Below, piece by piece: positions 8,317 to 15,185 of a DNA stretch of 23,621 bases; positions within the stretch are counted from its first letter, which is position 1; the number at the start of each line of letters is the position of its first letter. The translations under genes and the position numbers were made by a program. The notes beneath the pieces were generated by a model, which was not told the DNA's origin, searched no databases, and was given only the letters and a program-made list of their open reading frames with translations. The stretch is taken from NCBI GenBank assembly GCA_020851615.1, contig JADZCL010000335.1, positions 1 to 23,621 of the forward strand, read 5' to 3'. This DNA comes from Rubrivivax sp. GTDB lineage: Bacteria > Pseudomonadota > Gammaproteobacteria > Burkholderiales > Burkholderiaceae_C.

Positions 8317-10206
8317 TCAGGCGCCGATCACCCCGCCATCGACCCGGCGCACGACGACCACCGCCGAGCGCGGTCGCCCCTGTGGGCGCTGATCGGGCCA
8401 GTTCGAGTAGCGCCGCGGATCGGCCGGGTCGTTGCGTTCGCCGGGCGCCTCGCCGGGATGCTGGACGTTGACGAAGAGCGTACGCACGTCGGGCGTGAAG
8501 CAGGGCCCGGTGATCTCGCAGCCGACGGGCCCGGTGAGAAAGCGCCGCACTTCACCGCTGTCGGGGTCGGCGGCCAGCAGCTGGTTGTTGCCCAGGCGCG
8601 CCATCTCGCCCTGACCGAGGTCGCGCGGCCCGATGTCGGTGCAGATCCACAGGCGCCCGTAGGGGTCGAAGGCCAGGCCGTCGGGGCAGGCGAAGGCATC
8701 CCCGCGCACGTTGCCGCGCGCTTGCGCGCGCGACTGCTCGGGGTCGCCAGCCAGCACGAAGTGGTCCCAGTGCAGCATGGGGGCGTCGAAGTCGCCGTCC
8801 TCGTGCCAGCGGATGATGTGGCCCATGCTGTTGCGCGCGCGGGGATTCGCCGCGTCGGTCGGCGGCTGGCCGGGCAGGCCGCGGCGCAGGTTGTTGGTGA
8901 GGGTGCAGTAGATGTGACCGCTGCGCGGGTCGATGGCCAGCCATTCGGGTCGATCCATCCGCGTGGCGCCGAGCAGGTCGCAGGCCTGGCGCGTCTTCAC
9001 CAGCACCTCGCCCTGGTCGGCGAAGCCGTTGGCCGCCGTCAACGGGCCCAGGCCGTGCACCAGCGGCAGCCAGTGGCCACGGCCATCGGCGTCGAAGCGC
9101 GCCGCATACAGCGTGCCGTGGTCCAGCAGGCTGGCGTTGGCCCGCGCCCCGCCGGGTTGCATGCGGTCGCGGCTGACGAACTTGTAGAGGTACTCGAAGT
9201 GCCGGTCCTCGCCCGAGTAGACGACGGCCCGGCCATCGCGCGTGAGCGCCACCGTCGCCCCTTCATGGCAGGCACGGCCCAGCGCCGTGCGCTTGACGGG
9301 CGTGCTCTGCGGGTCGAAGGGGTCGAGTTCGACGACCCAGCCGAAGCGGTGGAACTCGTTGGGGTTGCGCGTGGCGTCGAAGCGGGCGTCATGCTCGCCC
9401 CAGCGATACCAGGCACCGCGCGCGATGCCCCAGCGCCGCTGGTCGGCAGTGGGCGTGTCGCCGCCACTGAAGAGGAAGTGGAAGTTCTCCTCACCCGCGA
9501 GGTAGGTGCCCCACGGTGTGCGCCCACTGGCGCAGTTGGCGACGGTGCCCAGGATGCGGCGGCCCCGCGGATCCGCCGCGGTGCACAGCAGCGGGTGGCC
9601 GGCCGCCGGGCCTGCCACGGCAAACGGCGTGTCCATCGTCGTGCGCCGCGCGTAGCGCGAGGGCCGCACATGCTGCCAGCGCCCGTCCTGCAGCCGCACC
9701 TCGATCACCGCCAGGCCCACCGCCATCTGCGCCTTGCGCACCTTCTGCGCGGTCCAGGGCACGAGCCCGTCGGGGTGCAGCAGGCCGTCGTCGGTGTACT
9801 CGTGGTTGAGGGCCAGGAGCCCGTGCGTCGACGATCCGTCGAAGGGATAGAACTGCATGCCGTCGTGGTGCATGCCCATCTGCAGTGCCTGCTCGTCTGC
9901 GCTGTTGCCTGCGTCGTCGCGCCACGCAGGCATGGCCCCGGGAATGCCCACGGGCTCACCCCAGGGTGCGAGCACTTCGGCCACGTAGCCCGGCGGCACG
10001 ATGATGCGGTCGGCCCGGCTGGGTGGCACCGAGGCGAAGCCCAGCGTGCGCGCGCCCGCGGCCGCACCGGAAGCCACCGGCGCCTGCGCGCAGCCTGCCT
10101 GCGCTCCCATCAACGCCGCGAAGGCGCCGCCAAAGCCCAGGCGCAGCACGATGCGGCGCGCCGGGTCCGAAAGCTCCAGCAGCGTGGGCTGCCTGGGGTC
10201 GTTCAC
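8317..10206 (-). CDS. PhoX-like (DUF839) exported alkaline phosphatase family protein
   Basis: A 629-aa protein beginning at GTG 10206, which overlaps the permease stop as GTGA; a CGGAG ribosome site precedes it by about 5 bases. The frame stays open far upstream through the permease gene, but that part is a shadow. The N-terminus DPARRIVLRLGFGGAFAAL (15-33) resembles a twin-arginine signal, and C39 in AQAGC could be a weak lipobox. PhoX-family hallmarks follow: NHEYTDDGL (134-142), NCASGRTPWGTYLAGEENFHF (from 224; C225 and E239/E240 match the metal-binding Cys and Glu of PhoX), and a C-terminal half rich in beta-propeller-like repeats such as DGLAFDPYGRLWICTD. PhoX enzymes hydrolyse phosphomonoesters with Ca/Fe cofactors outside the cytoplasm. 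Position at the end of an ABC importer operon suggests it releases the transported compound or phosphate (inference). The family is secure, the substrate unknown. Confidence 0.9.
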   Translation of the reverse strand: MNDPRQPTLLELSDPARRIVLRLGFGGAFAALMGAQAGCAQAPVASGAAAGARTLGFASVPPSRADRIIVPPGYVAEVLAPWGEPVGIPGAMPAWRDDAGNSADEQALQMGMHHDGMQFYPFDGSSTHGLLALNHEYTDDGLLHPDGLVPWTAQKVRKAQMAVGLAVIEVRLQDGRWQHVRPSRYARRTTMDTPFAVAGPAAGHPLLCTAADPRGRRILGTVANCASGRTPWGTYLAGEENFHFLFSGGDTPTADQRRWGIARGAWYRWGEHDARFDATRNPNEFHRFGWVVELDPFDPQSTPVKRTALGRACHEGATVALTRDGRAVVYSGEDRHFEYLYKFVSRDRMQPGGARANASLLDHGTLYAARFDADGRGHWLPLVHGLGPLTAANGFADQGEVLVKTRQACDLLGATRMDRPEWLAIDPRSGHIYCTLTNNLRRGLPGQPPTDAANPRARNSMGHIIRWHEDGDFDAPMLHWDHFVLAGDPEQSRAQARGNVRGDAFACPDGLAFDPYGRLWICTDIGPRDLGQGEMARLGNNQLLAADPDSGEVRRFLTGPVGCEITGPCFTPDVRTLFVNVQHPGEAPGERNDPADPRRYSNWPDQRPQGRPRSAVVVVRRVDGGVIGA

Positions 10207-11006
10207 AGCTTCTCCGTTTCGCCGCTGCGCGGCTGCCATTTCATCAGCCGACGCTCGATGCGGCCCACGAGCGCATCCAGCACCAGCGCGAAGGCCGTCA
10301 GCACGACGATGCCCGCCATCACGGTGTTGATGTCGAAGGCCCCTTCGGCCTGCAGGATGAGGTAGCCCACGCCCTGGCTCGAGCCCAGGTACTCGCCGAC
10401 CACCGCGCCGACGAAGGCCAGGCCCACGCTGGTATGCAGGCTGCTGAAGACCCAGCTCGTCGCGCTGGGCAGGTAGACGTGGCGCAGCAACTGCCGCGGT
10501 GTGGCACCCAGCATGCGGGCGTTGGCCAGCACCACCGGGCTCACCTCCTTCACCCCCTGGTAGACATTGAAGAAGACGATGAAGAACACCAGCGTCACAC
10601 CCAGCGCCACCTTGGAGCCGATGCCCAGCCCGAACCAGACCGCGAAGATGGGCGCGAGGATGATGCGCGGCATCGAGTTCAGCGCCTTGATGTAGGGCTC
10701 CAGGATGGCGCTGGCCAGCGGCGCCAGCGCCAGCCACAGCCCGCAGACCAGGCCCAGCAGCGCACCGACGGCAAAGGCCAGCAGCGTCTCGACCAGCGTC
10801 ACCCACAGGTGGCGGTAGATGTCCGACTCGAGGACGAACCAGCGCCAGATGCGCTGCGCAACGACCAGCGGCTCGCCGAAGAAGAAGGCCGCCTGGCGGT
10901 CGTTCTCGAACATGAAGGGTGCAATCAGCCCCGGCGTCGTCATCAGGTACCAGAAGCCGAGCACCGCCGCCAGCAGCGCGAGCTGGTACAGGCGCAGGTG
11001 CTTCAT
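10203..11006 (-). CDS. ABC transporter permease (SsuC/TauC-type)
   Basis: A 267-aa inner-membrane protein with about six helices (first at 8-25, others through 245). The cytoplasmic EAA loop that docks with the ATPase is clear: EVSPVVLANARMLGATPRQL, with the conserved G and following LP. This is the BPD_transp_1 fold of sulfonate/taurine/nitrate-type importers. The start ATG at 11006 overlaps the ATPase stop (ATGA), with a GGGGCG element just upstream; its own stop overlaps the PhoX GTG start (GTGA). Translation of all three is therefore probably coupled. There is a slightly long periplasmic stretch after the first helix (FENDRQAAFFFGEP). Substrate specificity cannot be derived from the permease. 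Confidence 0.93.
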   Translation of the reverse strand: MKHLRLYQLALLAAVLGFWYLMTTPGLIAPFMFENDRQAAFFFGEPLVVAQRIWRWFVLESDIYRHLWVTLVETLLAFAVGALLGLVCGLWLALAPLASAILEPYIKALNSMPRIILAPIFAVWFGLGIGSKVALGVTLVFFIVFFNVYQGVKEVSPVVLANARMLGATPRQLLRHVYLPSATSWVFSSLHTSVGLAFVGAVVGEYLGSSQGVGYLILQAEGAFDINTVMAGIVVLTAFALVLDALVGRIERRLMKWQPRSGETEKL

Positions 11007-11809
11007 GCGCGCCCCAGTTGCTGGGCGTAGCCGCGCAGCACCTCGTCGCGCAGCACGGCCCAGATGGCCTGGTGCAGCTGGGCAAAGCGCGGCGTCATGC
11101 GCACCTCGGCCACGTCGCGCGGTCGCGGCAGGTCGATCACGTACTCGCCGATCGGGTGCGCTGCCGGGCCGGCGGAGAGCACGGCGACGCGGTCGCTCAT
11201 CGCGATCGCCTCGTCGAGGTCATGCGTGATGAAGAGCACGGCCTTGCGACGCGTGGCCCAGAGCTCGAGCACCTCGTTCTCCATCAGCTGGCGGGTCTGC
11301 ACGTCCAGCGCGCTGAAGGGCTCGTCCATGAGGATGATGTCAGGGTCGATGGCCAGTGTCTGCGCCAGGCTCGTGCGCTTGCGCATGCCGCCCGAGAGCT
11401 GGTGCGGATAGCGGTCGGCGAAGGGGGCCAGGCCGACGCGGCGCAGCCAGTCCTCGGCCTGCGCCCGCGCGTCGGGCACGCCGCGGAACTCGAGCCCGGC
11501 CATCACGTTTTCCAGCGCCGTGCGCCAGGGCATCAGGCTCTCGGCCTGGAACATGTAGCCCGCACGCGCGTTGATGCCCACCAGCGGTTGCCCGAAAACC
11601 TCGACCTGGCCGCTGCTGGGCTCGAGCAGGCCGGCGGCCACGTTCAGCAGCGTGCTCTTGCCGCAGCCGGTCGGACCGACGACAGAGAGGAACTCGCCGG
11701 GCTGCAGCGCCAGCGTGACATCGGCCACCGCCGTGTAGCGCTGTCCGGGGGCATCGCGGCTGACGAAGGTGCAGGAGACGTCGCTCAACAGGAGCGCAGG
11801 GGAACTCAT
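11003..11809 (-). CDS. ABC transporter ATP-binding protein (SsuB/TauB-type)
   Basis: A 268-aa ATPase with every ABC motif: Walker A GPTGCGKST (about 45-53), Q-loop FQAESLMPW, signature LSGGM, Walker B IILMDEPF, D-loop SALD and H-loop ITHD. It energises the permease encoded next. ATG 11809 is preferred because the sequence from there (MSSPALLLSDVSCTF) is the normal start of an SsuB-like domain; the open frame reaches 12097 only by running through the hydroxylase gene. The ATG overlaps the stop of the hydroxylase gene (ATGA), and its own stop overlaps the permease ATG (ATGA). The C-terminal 40 residues (after IDLPRPRDV) are the usual short tail of this subfamily. Confidence 0.95.
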   Translation of the reverse strand: MSSPALLLSDVSCTFVSRDAPGQRYTAVADVTLALQPGEFLSVVGPTGCGKSTLLNVAAGLLEPSSGQVEVFGQPLVGINARAGYMFQAESLMPWRTALENVMAGLEFRGVPDARAQAEDWLRRVGLAPFADRYPHQLSGGMRKRTSLAQTLAIDPDIILMDEPFSALDVQTRQLMENEVLELWATRRKAVLFITHDLDEAIAMSDRVAVLSAGPAAHPIGEYVIDLPRPRDVAEVRMTPRFAQLHQAIWAVLRDEVLRGYAQQLGRA

Positions 11810-12903
11810 CGCGGCGCGAGCATAGCGGCACGCGGGGCCGCCGTGAGCCGGGCCACGGCCATCAGCAGGCCCAGCACGGCCGCCGCGGCCGCCAGTGCGG
11901 GAACGAGCGGCCAGCGATGCGCGTTCCACAACAGCACGCTGGTGAGCACGAGTGCCGCCACGAACAGCAGCCCGGCAGCCACCAGGCCTGCGCGTTGCTG
12001 CGGCGGGTCGAAACGCAGCACCTGCGCCAGGTCGAAAGCCGGCTTGGGCGCGCCTTCGACAAGCCCTGCCGGCTGCCAGCCCGGCGGCATGAACCACACG
12101 CGCAGCTTGTCTTGCCAGCGCGGCGTGCGCCGGCAGAGGGCGAGCAATTCACGATAGACCTGCAGGTTGGCCGCCAGCGGATCCCAGCTGCGCAGCGGAC
12201 TGCGCGTGCCGTAGACGCACGGGTCGGCGTCGTCCTCCTCGACGAAGGTGCCAAAGAGCCGATCCCAGACGATCAGGATGCCGCCGTAGTTTCGATCCAG
12301 GTAGCGGTCGTTGACGCCGTGGTGCGCGCGGTGGTTGCTCGGGCTGCAGAACCAGCGGTCGAACCAGCCCAGGCGCCCAACCTGCTGCGTGTGCACCCAG
12401 AACTGGTAGAGCAGGTCGATGAGCGCAACGGTTCCGAACACCAGCGGCGGCACGCCCAGCAGCGCCAAGGGCAGGTAGAAGATCCAGCTCGTCAGGAAGC
12501 CGCTGCCCGTCTGGCGCAGCGCGGTCGAGAGGTTGTAGTCCTCGCTCTGGTGGTGCACCGCGTGTGCCGCCCAGCCCAGCGCCACGCGGTGCCCGAAGCG
12601 GTGATAGGCGTAGTACAGCAGGTCGTAGCCCAGCAGCGCCAGCACCCAGACCCACCAGGCCTGCGCCGGCAGCTGCAGCAGGGCCAGCTGCTCGTAGGCC
12701 ATGGCGTAGATGCCGATGCCGAAGAAGCGCGTGGCCAGGGCAACCAGTTGGCTGAGCATGCCCAGGCCGATGCTGGCCATCGCGTCCGGCCAGCGGTAGG
12801 TGTTGCGCCCGCGCGCCCGGCCGAGCGCGTACTCGCCAAGGATCAGGGCCAGGAAGGCCGGCGTCGCCAGCACGATCACCTGGGCCGGGGTGATCATGGC
12901 CAT
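11806..12903 (-). CDS. Sterol desaturase / fatty acid hydroxylase family membrane protein
   Basis: A 365-aa integral membrane di-iron oxygenase. The histidine clusters are present in order: HRFGH (H101, H105), HAVHH (H114, H117, H118), a lone H171, and NHRAHH (H191, H194, H195). The segment after the last cluster (about 204-222) carries an NYGG...WDRLFGTF pattern also found in alkylglycerol-monooxygenase-like members. Family members insert oxygen or a double bond into C-H bonds of lipids or sterols. There are about four helices before and among the His boxes, plus two extra C-terminal helices (about 310-332 and 337-358) beyond the catalytic domain. The start is ATG 12903, 7 bp after the binding-protein stop; Met3 (12897) is an alternative. 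No strong ribosome site is visible, consistent with coupling. Its placement inside an ABC importer operon is the unusual point. Confidence 0.92.
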   Translation of the reverse strand: MAMITPAQVIVLATPAFLALILGEYALGRARGRNTYRWPDAMASIGLGMLSQLVALATRFFGIGIYAMAYEQLALLQLPAQAWWVWVLALLGYDLLYYAYHRFGHRVALGWAAHAVHHQSEDYNLSTALRQTGSGFLTSWIFYLPLALLGVPPLVFGTVALIDLLYQFWVHTQQVGRLGWFDRWFCSPSNHRAHHGVNDRYLDRNYGGILIVWDRLFGTFVEEDDADPCVYGTRSPLRSWDPLAANLQVYRELLALCRRTPRWQDKLRVWFMPPGWQPAGLVEGAPKPAFDLAQVLRFDPPQQRAGLVAAGLLFVAALVLTSVLLWNAHRWPLVPALAAAAAVLGLLMAVARLTAAPRAAMLAPR

Positions 12904-12910
12904 GCGGGGT

Positions 12911-13939
12911 TCAGCCCTTGGGGTACTTCGCGTTGGCCTTCTTCACGAAGTCGTTGGTGTAGACGGCCGTGAGGTCGAGCCTGGCCTTGGCGATCTCCGG
13001 ATCGATGCTGGCCAGGGCCCGGTAGGCCGTCTCGGCACCCTTGTCGGGGATGCTGCCATCGGGCGAGAGGGCGCCCTTGGCGGCGAGGAAAGCATCGATG
13101 TAGACCGCCCGGTCGCCCAGCAGGTAGCTCTCGGGCACGGTCTTGATGATCTCGCTGGCGCCGGCGGCCTGTATCCACTTGTCGGCGCGCACGATGGCGT
13201 TGGCCAGTGCCTGCACGGTGACGGGGTTGCGGTCGATGAAACCCTGCGGCGCATACAGGCAGGCCGCGGGCATCGGCCCGCCGAAGACGCGGTCGGCCTC
13301 GGCCAGCACGCGCGTGTCGGAGACGATCTTCAGGTCGCCCGAGCGCTGCAGCTGCGTGATCAGCGGATCGAGGTTGCTGATGGCGTCGATCTGCCGCGTG
13401 CGCATCGCGGCGATGGCGCCGCTGCCTGCGCCGACTCCGATGATGGAGACGTCGCTGGACTTCAGGCCCGCCTTGGCGAGAATGAAGTTGACCATCACGT
13501 TGGTCGACGACCCGGGCGCGGTGACGCCGATCTTGCGCCCCTTCAGGTCGGCCACGGACTTGAAGCCCGGCAGGGTGTGGGGGTTGATGCCCAGCACGAT
13601 CTGCGGTGCGCGCCCCTGCAGCACGAAGGCCCGCATGCGCTGCCCCTTGTGCTGCATGTTGACGGTGTGCTCGAAGGCGCCGCTGACGACATCGGCGCTG
13701 CCCCCGACGACGGCGCGCAGCGCCTGCGAGCCGCCGGCAAAGTCGACGATGGTCGCGTCCAGCCCTTCGTCCTTGAAGTAGCCGCGCTGCTCGGCGATGG
13801 TCAGCGGCAGGTAGTAGAGAAGGTTCTTGCCGCCCACCGCCAGCGTGAGCTTGGGCTTCTCGGGCGCCTGCGCGCGCACGAGCATCGGGGCGCCGAGCAG
13901 GGCCGTGCTGCCGGCCAGCAGAAGGGAGCGTCGTTGCAT
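12911..13939 (-). CDS. ABC transporter substrate-binding protein (SsuA/TauA, NMT1-like)
   Basis: A 342-aa periplasmic binding protein. An export signal is visible: MQRRSLLLAGSTALLGAPMLV, with likely cleavage after VRA near residue 23. The mature part fits the NMT1/THI5-like fold of nitrate, sulfonate and taurine binding proteins: LPLTIAEQRGYFKDEGLD, DFAGGSQALRAVVGGSADV, then KGRKIGVTAPGSSTNVMV and NFILAKAGLK. It captures a ligand in the periplasm and delivers it to the permease. It is the first gene of the five-gene cluster; the 195-bp region upstream, shared with divergent mscS, must hold the promoter, and a weak TACAGT (13969-13974, minus strand) is the only -10-like element noted. The ligand cannot be assigned; the family covers sulfonates, nitrate, pyrimidine precursors and aromatic acids. 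Confidence 0.93.
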   Translation of the reverse strand: MQRRSLLLAGSTALLGAPMLVRAQAPEKPKLTLAVGGKNLLYYLPLTIAEQRGYFKDEGLDATIVDFAGGSQALRAVVGGSADVVSGAFEHTVNMQHKGQRMRAFVLQGRAPQIVLGINPHTLPGFKSVADLKGRKIGVTAPGSSTNVMVNFILAKAGLKSSDVSIIGVGAGSGAIAAMRTRQIDAISNLDPLITQLQRSGDLKIVSDTRVLAEADRVFGGPMPAACLYAPQGFIDRNPVTVQALANAIVRADKWIQAAGASEIIKTVPESYLLGDRAVYIDAFLAAKGALSPDGSIPDKGAETAYRALASIDPEIAKARLDLTAVYTNDFVKKANAKYPKG

Positions 13940-14134
13940 GGGGACTTTCGGTAGACGTCAGGCGCGGCACTGTAGAGCAGCCGCAGGCCGCCGTGCATCG
14001 GCGCACACCCGCGGGCGGCTCGGGAAATCCCCGAAACGGCACCTGCGGGCAGCCCCGAAAACTTCCGACCCACGCGCGGGCCTGCGCCGGGCGCACCCTA
14101 CGATGCCCGACCCACAACACCGAGGCACGCCGCC

Positions 14135-14947
14135 ATGGACATGCAATCGATACAGACCTTCCTCGGCACAACCGTCACCGAACTGGCGCTCAAGGTGCTC
14201 GCGGCGATTGCGTTCTGGATCGTCGGCCGCTGGCTGATCGGCCGTGTCGTGGCGCTGATCCAGGCGGGCATGAGCCGCAACCACGTCGACGCCACGCTCA
14301 CCAAGTACCTGGGCAGCATCGTCGCCATCGCGCTGAACATCGCGCTCGTCCTGGGCATCCTCGGCTACTTCGGCATCGAGACGACCAGCTTTGCCGCCAT
14401 GCTCGCCGGCGCCGGCGTGGCCATCGGCGCGGCCTGGAGCGGCCTGCTGGGCAACTTCGCAGCCGGCGCCTTCATGCTCGTGCTGCGCCCGTTCAAGGTC
14501 GGCGACTTCGTCACCATCGGCGGCGTCACCGGAACGGTGCACGAGCTGGGCCTGTTCGGCACCACGCTGGTCACGCCCGACAACGTGCTGGCCATCGTCG
14601 GCAACGGCAAGATCTTCGCCGACACCATCCAGAACTACTCGGCGCTGCCGGTGCGCCGCATCGAGCGCGTGGCACAGCTCGCCGGCGGCGTCGACCCGCT
14701 GCAGGCGATCGAGCGCTTCCAGGCCGCACTGGCGAAGATCCCGAACGTGAGCACCGACAAGGCGCCCGAGATCAGCCTGCTGGACATCAACCTCGTCGGC
14801 CCGGTGATCGCCGTGCGCCCCTACACGCATACCGACCACTACTGGCAGGTCTACTTCGACACCAACGCGGCCATCGTGCGCACCTGCCAGGAAGCCGGCT
14901 GGCCAGCGCCCATGCCAGCGCAGGTCACGCGCATCGTGCAGGCTTGA
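14135..14947 (+). CDS. mscS: Small-conductance mechanosensitive channel MscS family
   Basis: A 270-aa protein matching the minimal MscS architecture (E. coli MscS is 286 aa): three helices, then a beta domain and a C-terminal alpha/beta cage. TM1 is about 17-40, TM2 about 62-80 and the pore helix TM3 about 86-115, with the Gly/Ala-rich stretch AAMLAGAGVAIGAAWSGLLGN (from 87) that packs the heptamer pore. The beta domain signature LRPFKVGDFVTIGG...GTV and the segment VTPDNVLAIVGNGKI follow. It opens under membrane tension to release solutes on hypo-osmotic shock. The start is ATG 14135 with GAGG about 9 bases upstream. It is divergent from the ABC cluster and convergent with the tRNA gene; no other gene is obviously co-transcribed. 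Confidence 0.95.
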   Translation: MDMQSIQTFLGTTVTELALKVLAAIAFWIVGRWLIGRVVALIQAGMSRNHVDATLTKYLGSIVAIALNIALVLGILGYFGIETTSFAAMLAGAGVAIGAAWSGLLGNFAAGAFMLVLRPFKVGDFVTIGGVTGTVHELGLFGTTLVTPDNVLAIVGNGKIFADTIQNYSALPVRRIERVAQLAGGVDPLQAIERFQAALAKIPNVSTDKAPEISLLDINLVGPVIAVRPYTHTDHYWQVYFDTNAAIVRTCQEAGWPAPMPAQVTRIVQA

Positions 14948-14968
14948 GGGACTGGTGCTGCGACAGGG

Positions 14969-14990
14969 GCGCCACCTCGGCGGGTGGCGC
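14969..14990. repeat. 8-bp-stem hairpin overlapping tRNA 3' end
   Basis: GCGCCACC (14969-14976) and GGTGGCGC (14983-14990) form a perfect 8-bp stem with a 6-nt loop between the mscS stop and the tRNA. On the minus strand the first arm consists of the last acceptor-stem bases, discriminator, CCA and next two bases of the tRNA transcript. No T-run follows in either direction. It could help terminate mscS or the tRNA, or influence 3' processing; the function is unproven. Confidence 0.4.
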
Positions 14991-15059
14991 GACCGGCAAG
15001 AATCGAACTTGCGACGCGGCCTTCGGAGGGCCGCATGATATCCACTTCACCACGGTCGC
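14985..15059 (-). tRNA. tRNA-Arg (anticodon CCG), CCA encoded
   Basis: Read on the minus strand, the 7-bp acceptor stem is GCGACCG with CGGTCGC, discriminator G, and an encoded CCA at 14985-14987. The D arm is GTGA/TCAT with a GG-containing loop. The anticodon stem CGGCC/GGCCG encloses the 7-nt loop CTCCGAA, giving anticodon CCG (15024-15026) for Arg codon CGG, with U33 and A37. The variable loop is 4 nt; the T arm is GCAAG/CTTGC with loop TTCGATT. All stems pair and the length is 72 nt plus CCA. CGG is common in a genome this GC-rich. Confidence 0.95.
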
Positions 15060-15073
15060 CTGGCAGGCGGCGG

Positions 15074-15079
15074 ATTGTA
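15074..15079 (-). promoter_or_regulatory. Candidate -10 element for tRNA-Arg
   Basis: TACAAT on the minus strand ends 14 bases before the tRNA 5' end, which puts a start site about 7 bases upstream of the mature tRNA. The corresponding -35 (GGCTTC at 17-bp spacing) is poor, so only the -10 is well supported. Confidence 0.45.
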
Positions 15080-15131
15080 TGCGGGCCGCCAGCCCGGAAG
15101 CCCCGCGCCGAGGCAGCATAGATCAAGCCGC

Positions 15132-15137
15132 TATACT
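15132..15137 (+). promoter_or_regulatory. Candidate -10 element for cytochrome c5 gene
   Basis: TATACT lies 48 bases before the cytochrome c5 ATG in an otherwise GC-rich leader and is followed by a T-run. A clear -35 is not visible at 16-18 bp (CGAGGC at 17 bp). It is divergent from the tRNA promoter about 55 bp away. Confidence 0.4.
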
Positions 15138-15185
15138 TTTTGCGTTCGGCGTTGGCGCGCGCGAACCATAAGACGCGAGGAGACC

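Noticed and set aside
6342..8471. 709-codon plus-strand open frame opposite the zinc-ribbon membrane protein
   Set aside because: Gln/His/Arg-rich translation is the mirror of Leu/Ala-rich membrane codons; the minus frame has good helices, a zinc ribbon and a ribosome site.
8287..10365. 692-codon plus-strand open frame opposite the PhoX-like gene
   Set aside because: No recognisable motif; the opposite strand carries clear DUF839 signatures.
10207..11085. N-terminal extension of the PhoX frame through the permease
   Set aside because: The extension is Arg/Pro/Gly-rich and overlaps the well-supported permease; the GTG at 10206 has a ribosome site and coupling to the permease stop.
12894..14171. 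425-codon minus-strand frame overlapping the binding-protein gene
   Set aside because: It is a +1 shadow of the binding protein with Arg-rich low-complexity translation.
15111..15130. Possible FNR/CRP-type half site (ATCAAG) ahead of cytochrome c5
   Set aside because: Only one half-site is present; the expected TTGAT partner is missing at the right spacing.
14948..15185. Possible mobile-element attachment site at the tRNA-Arg gene
   Set aside because: tRNA-Arg genes are frequent integration sites, but there is no integrase, no duplicated 3' tRNA fragment and no foreign composition in the window.
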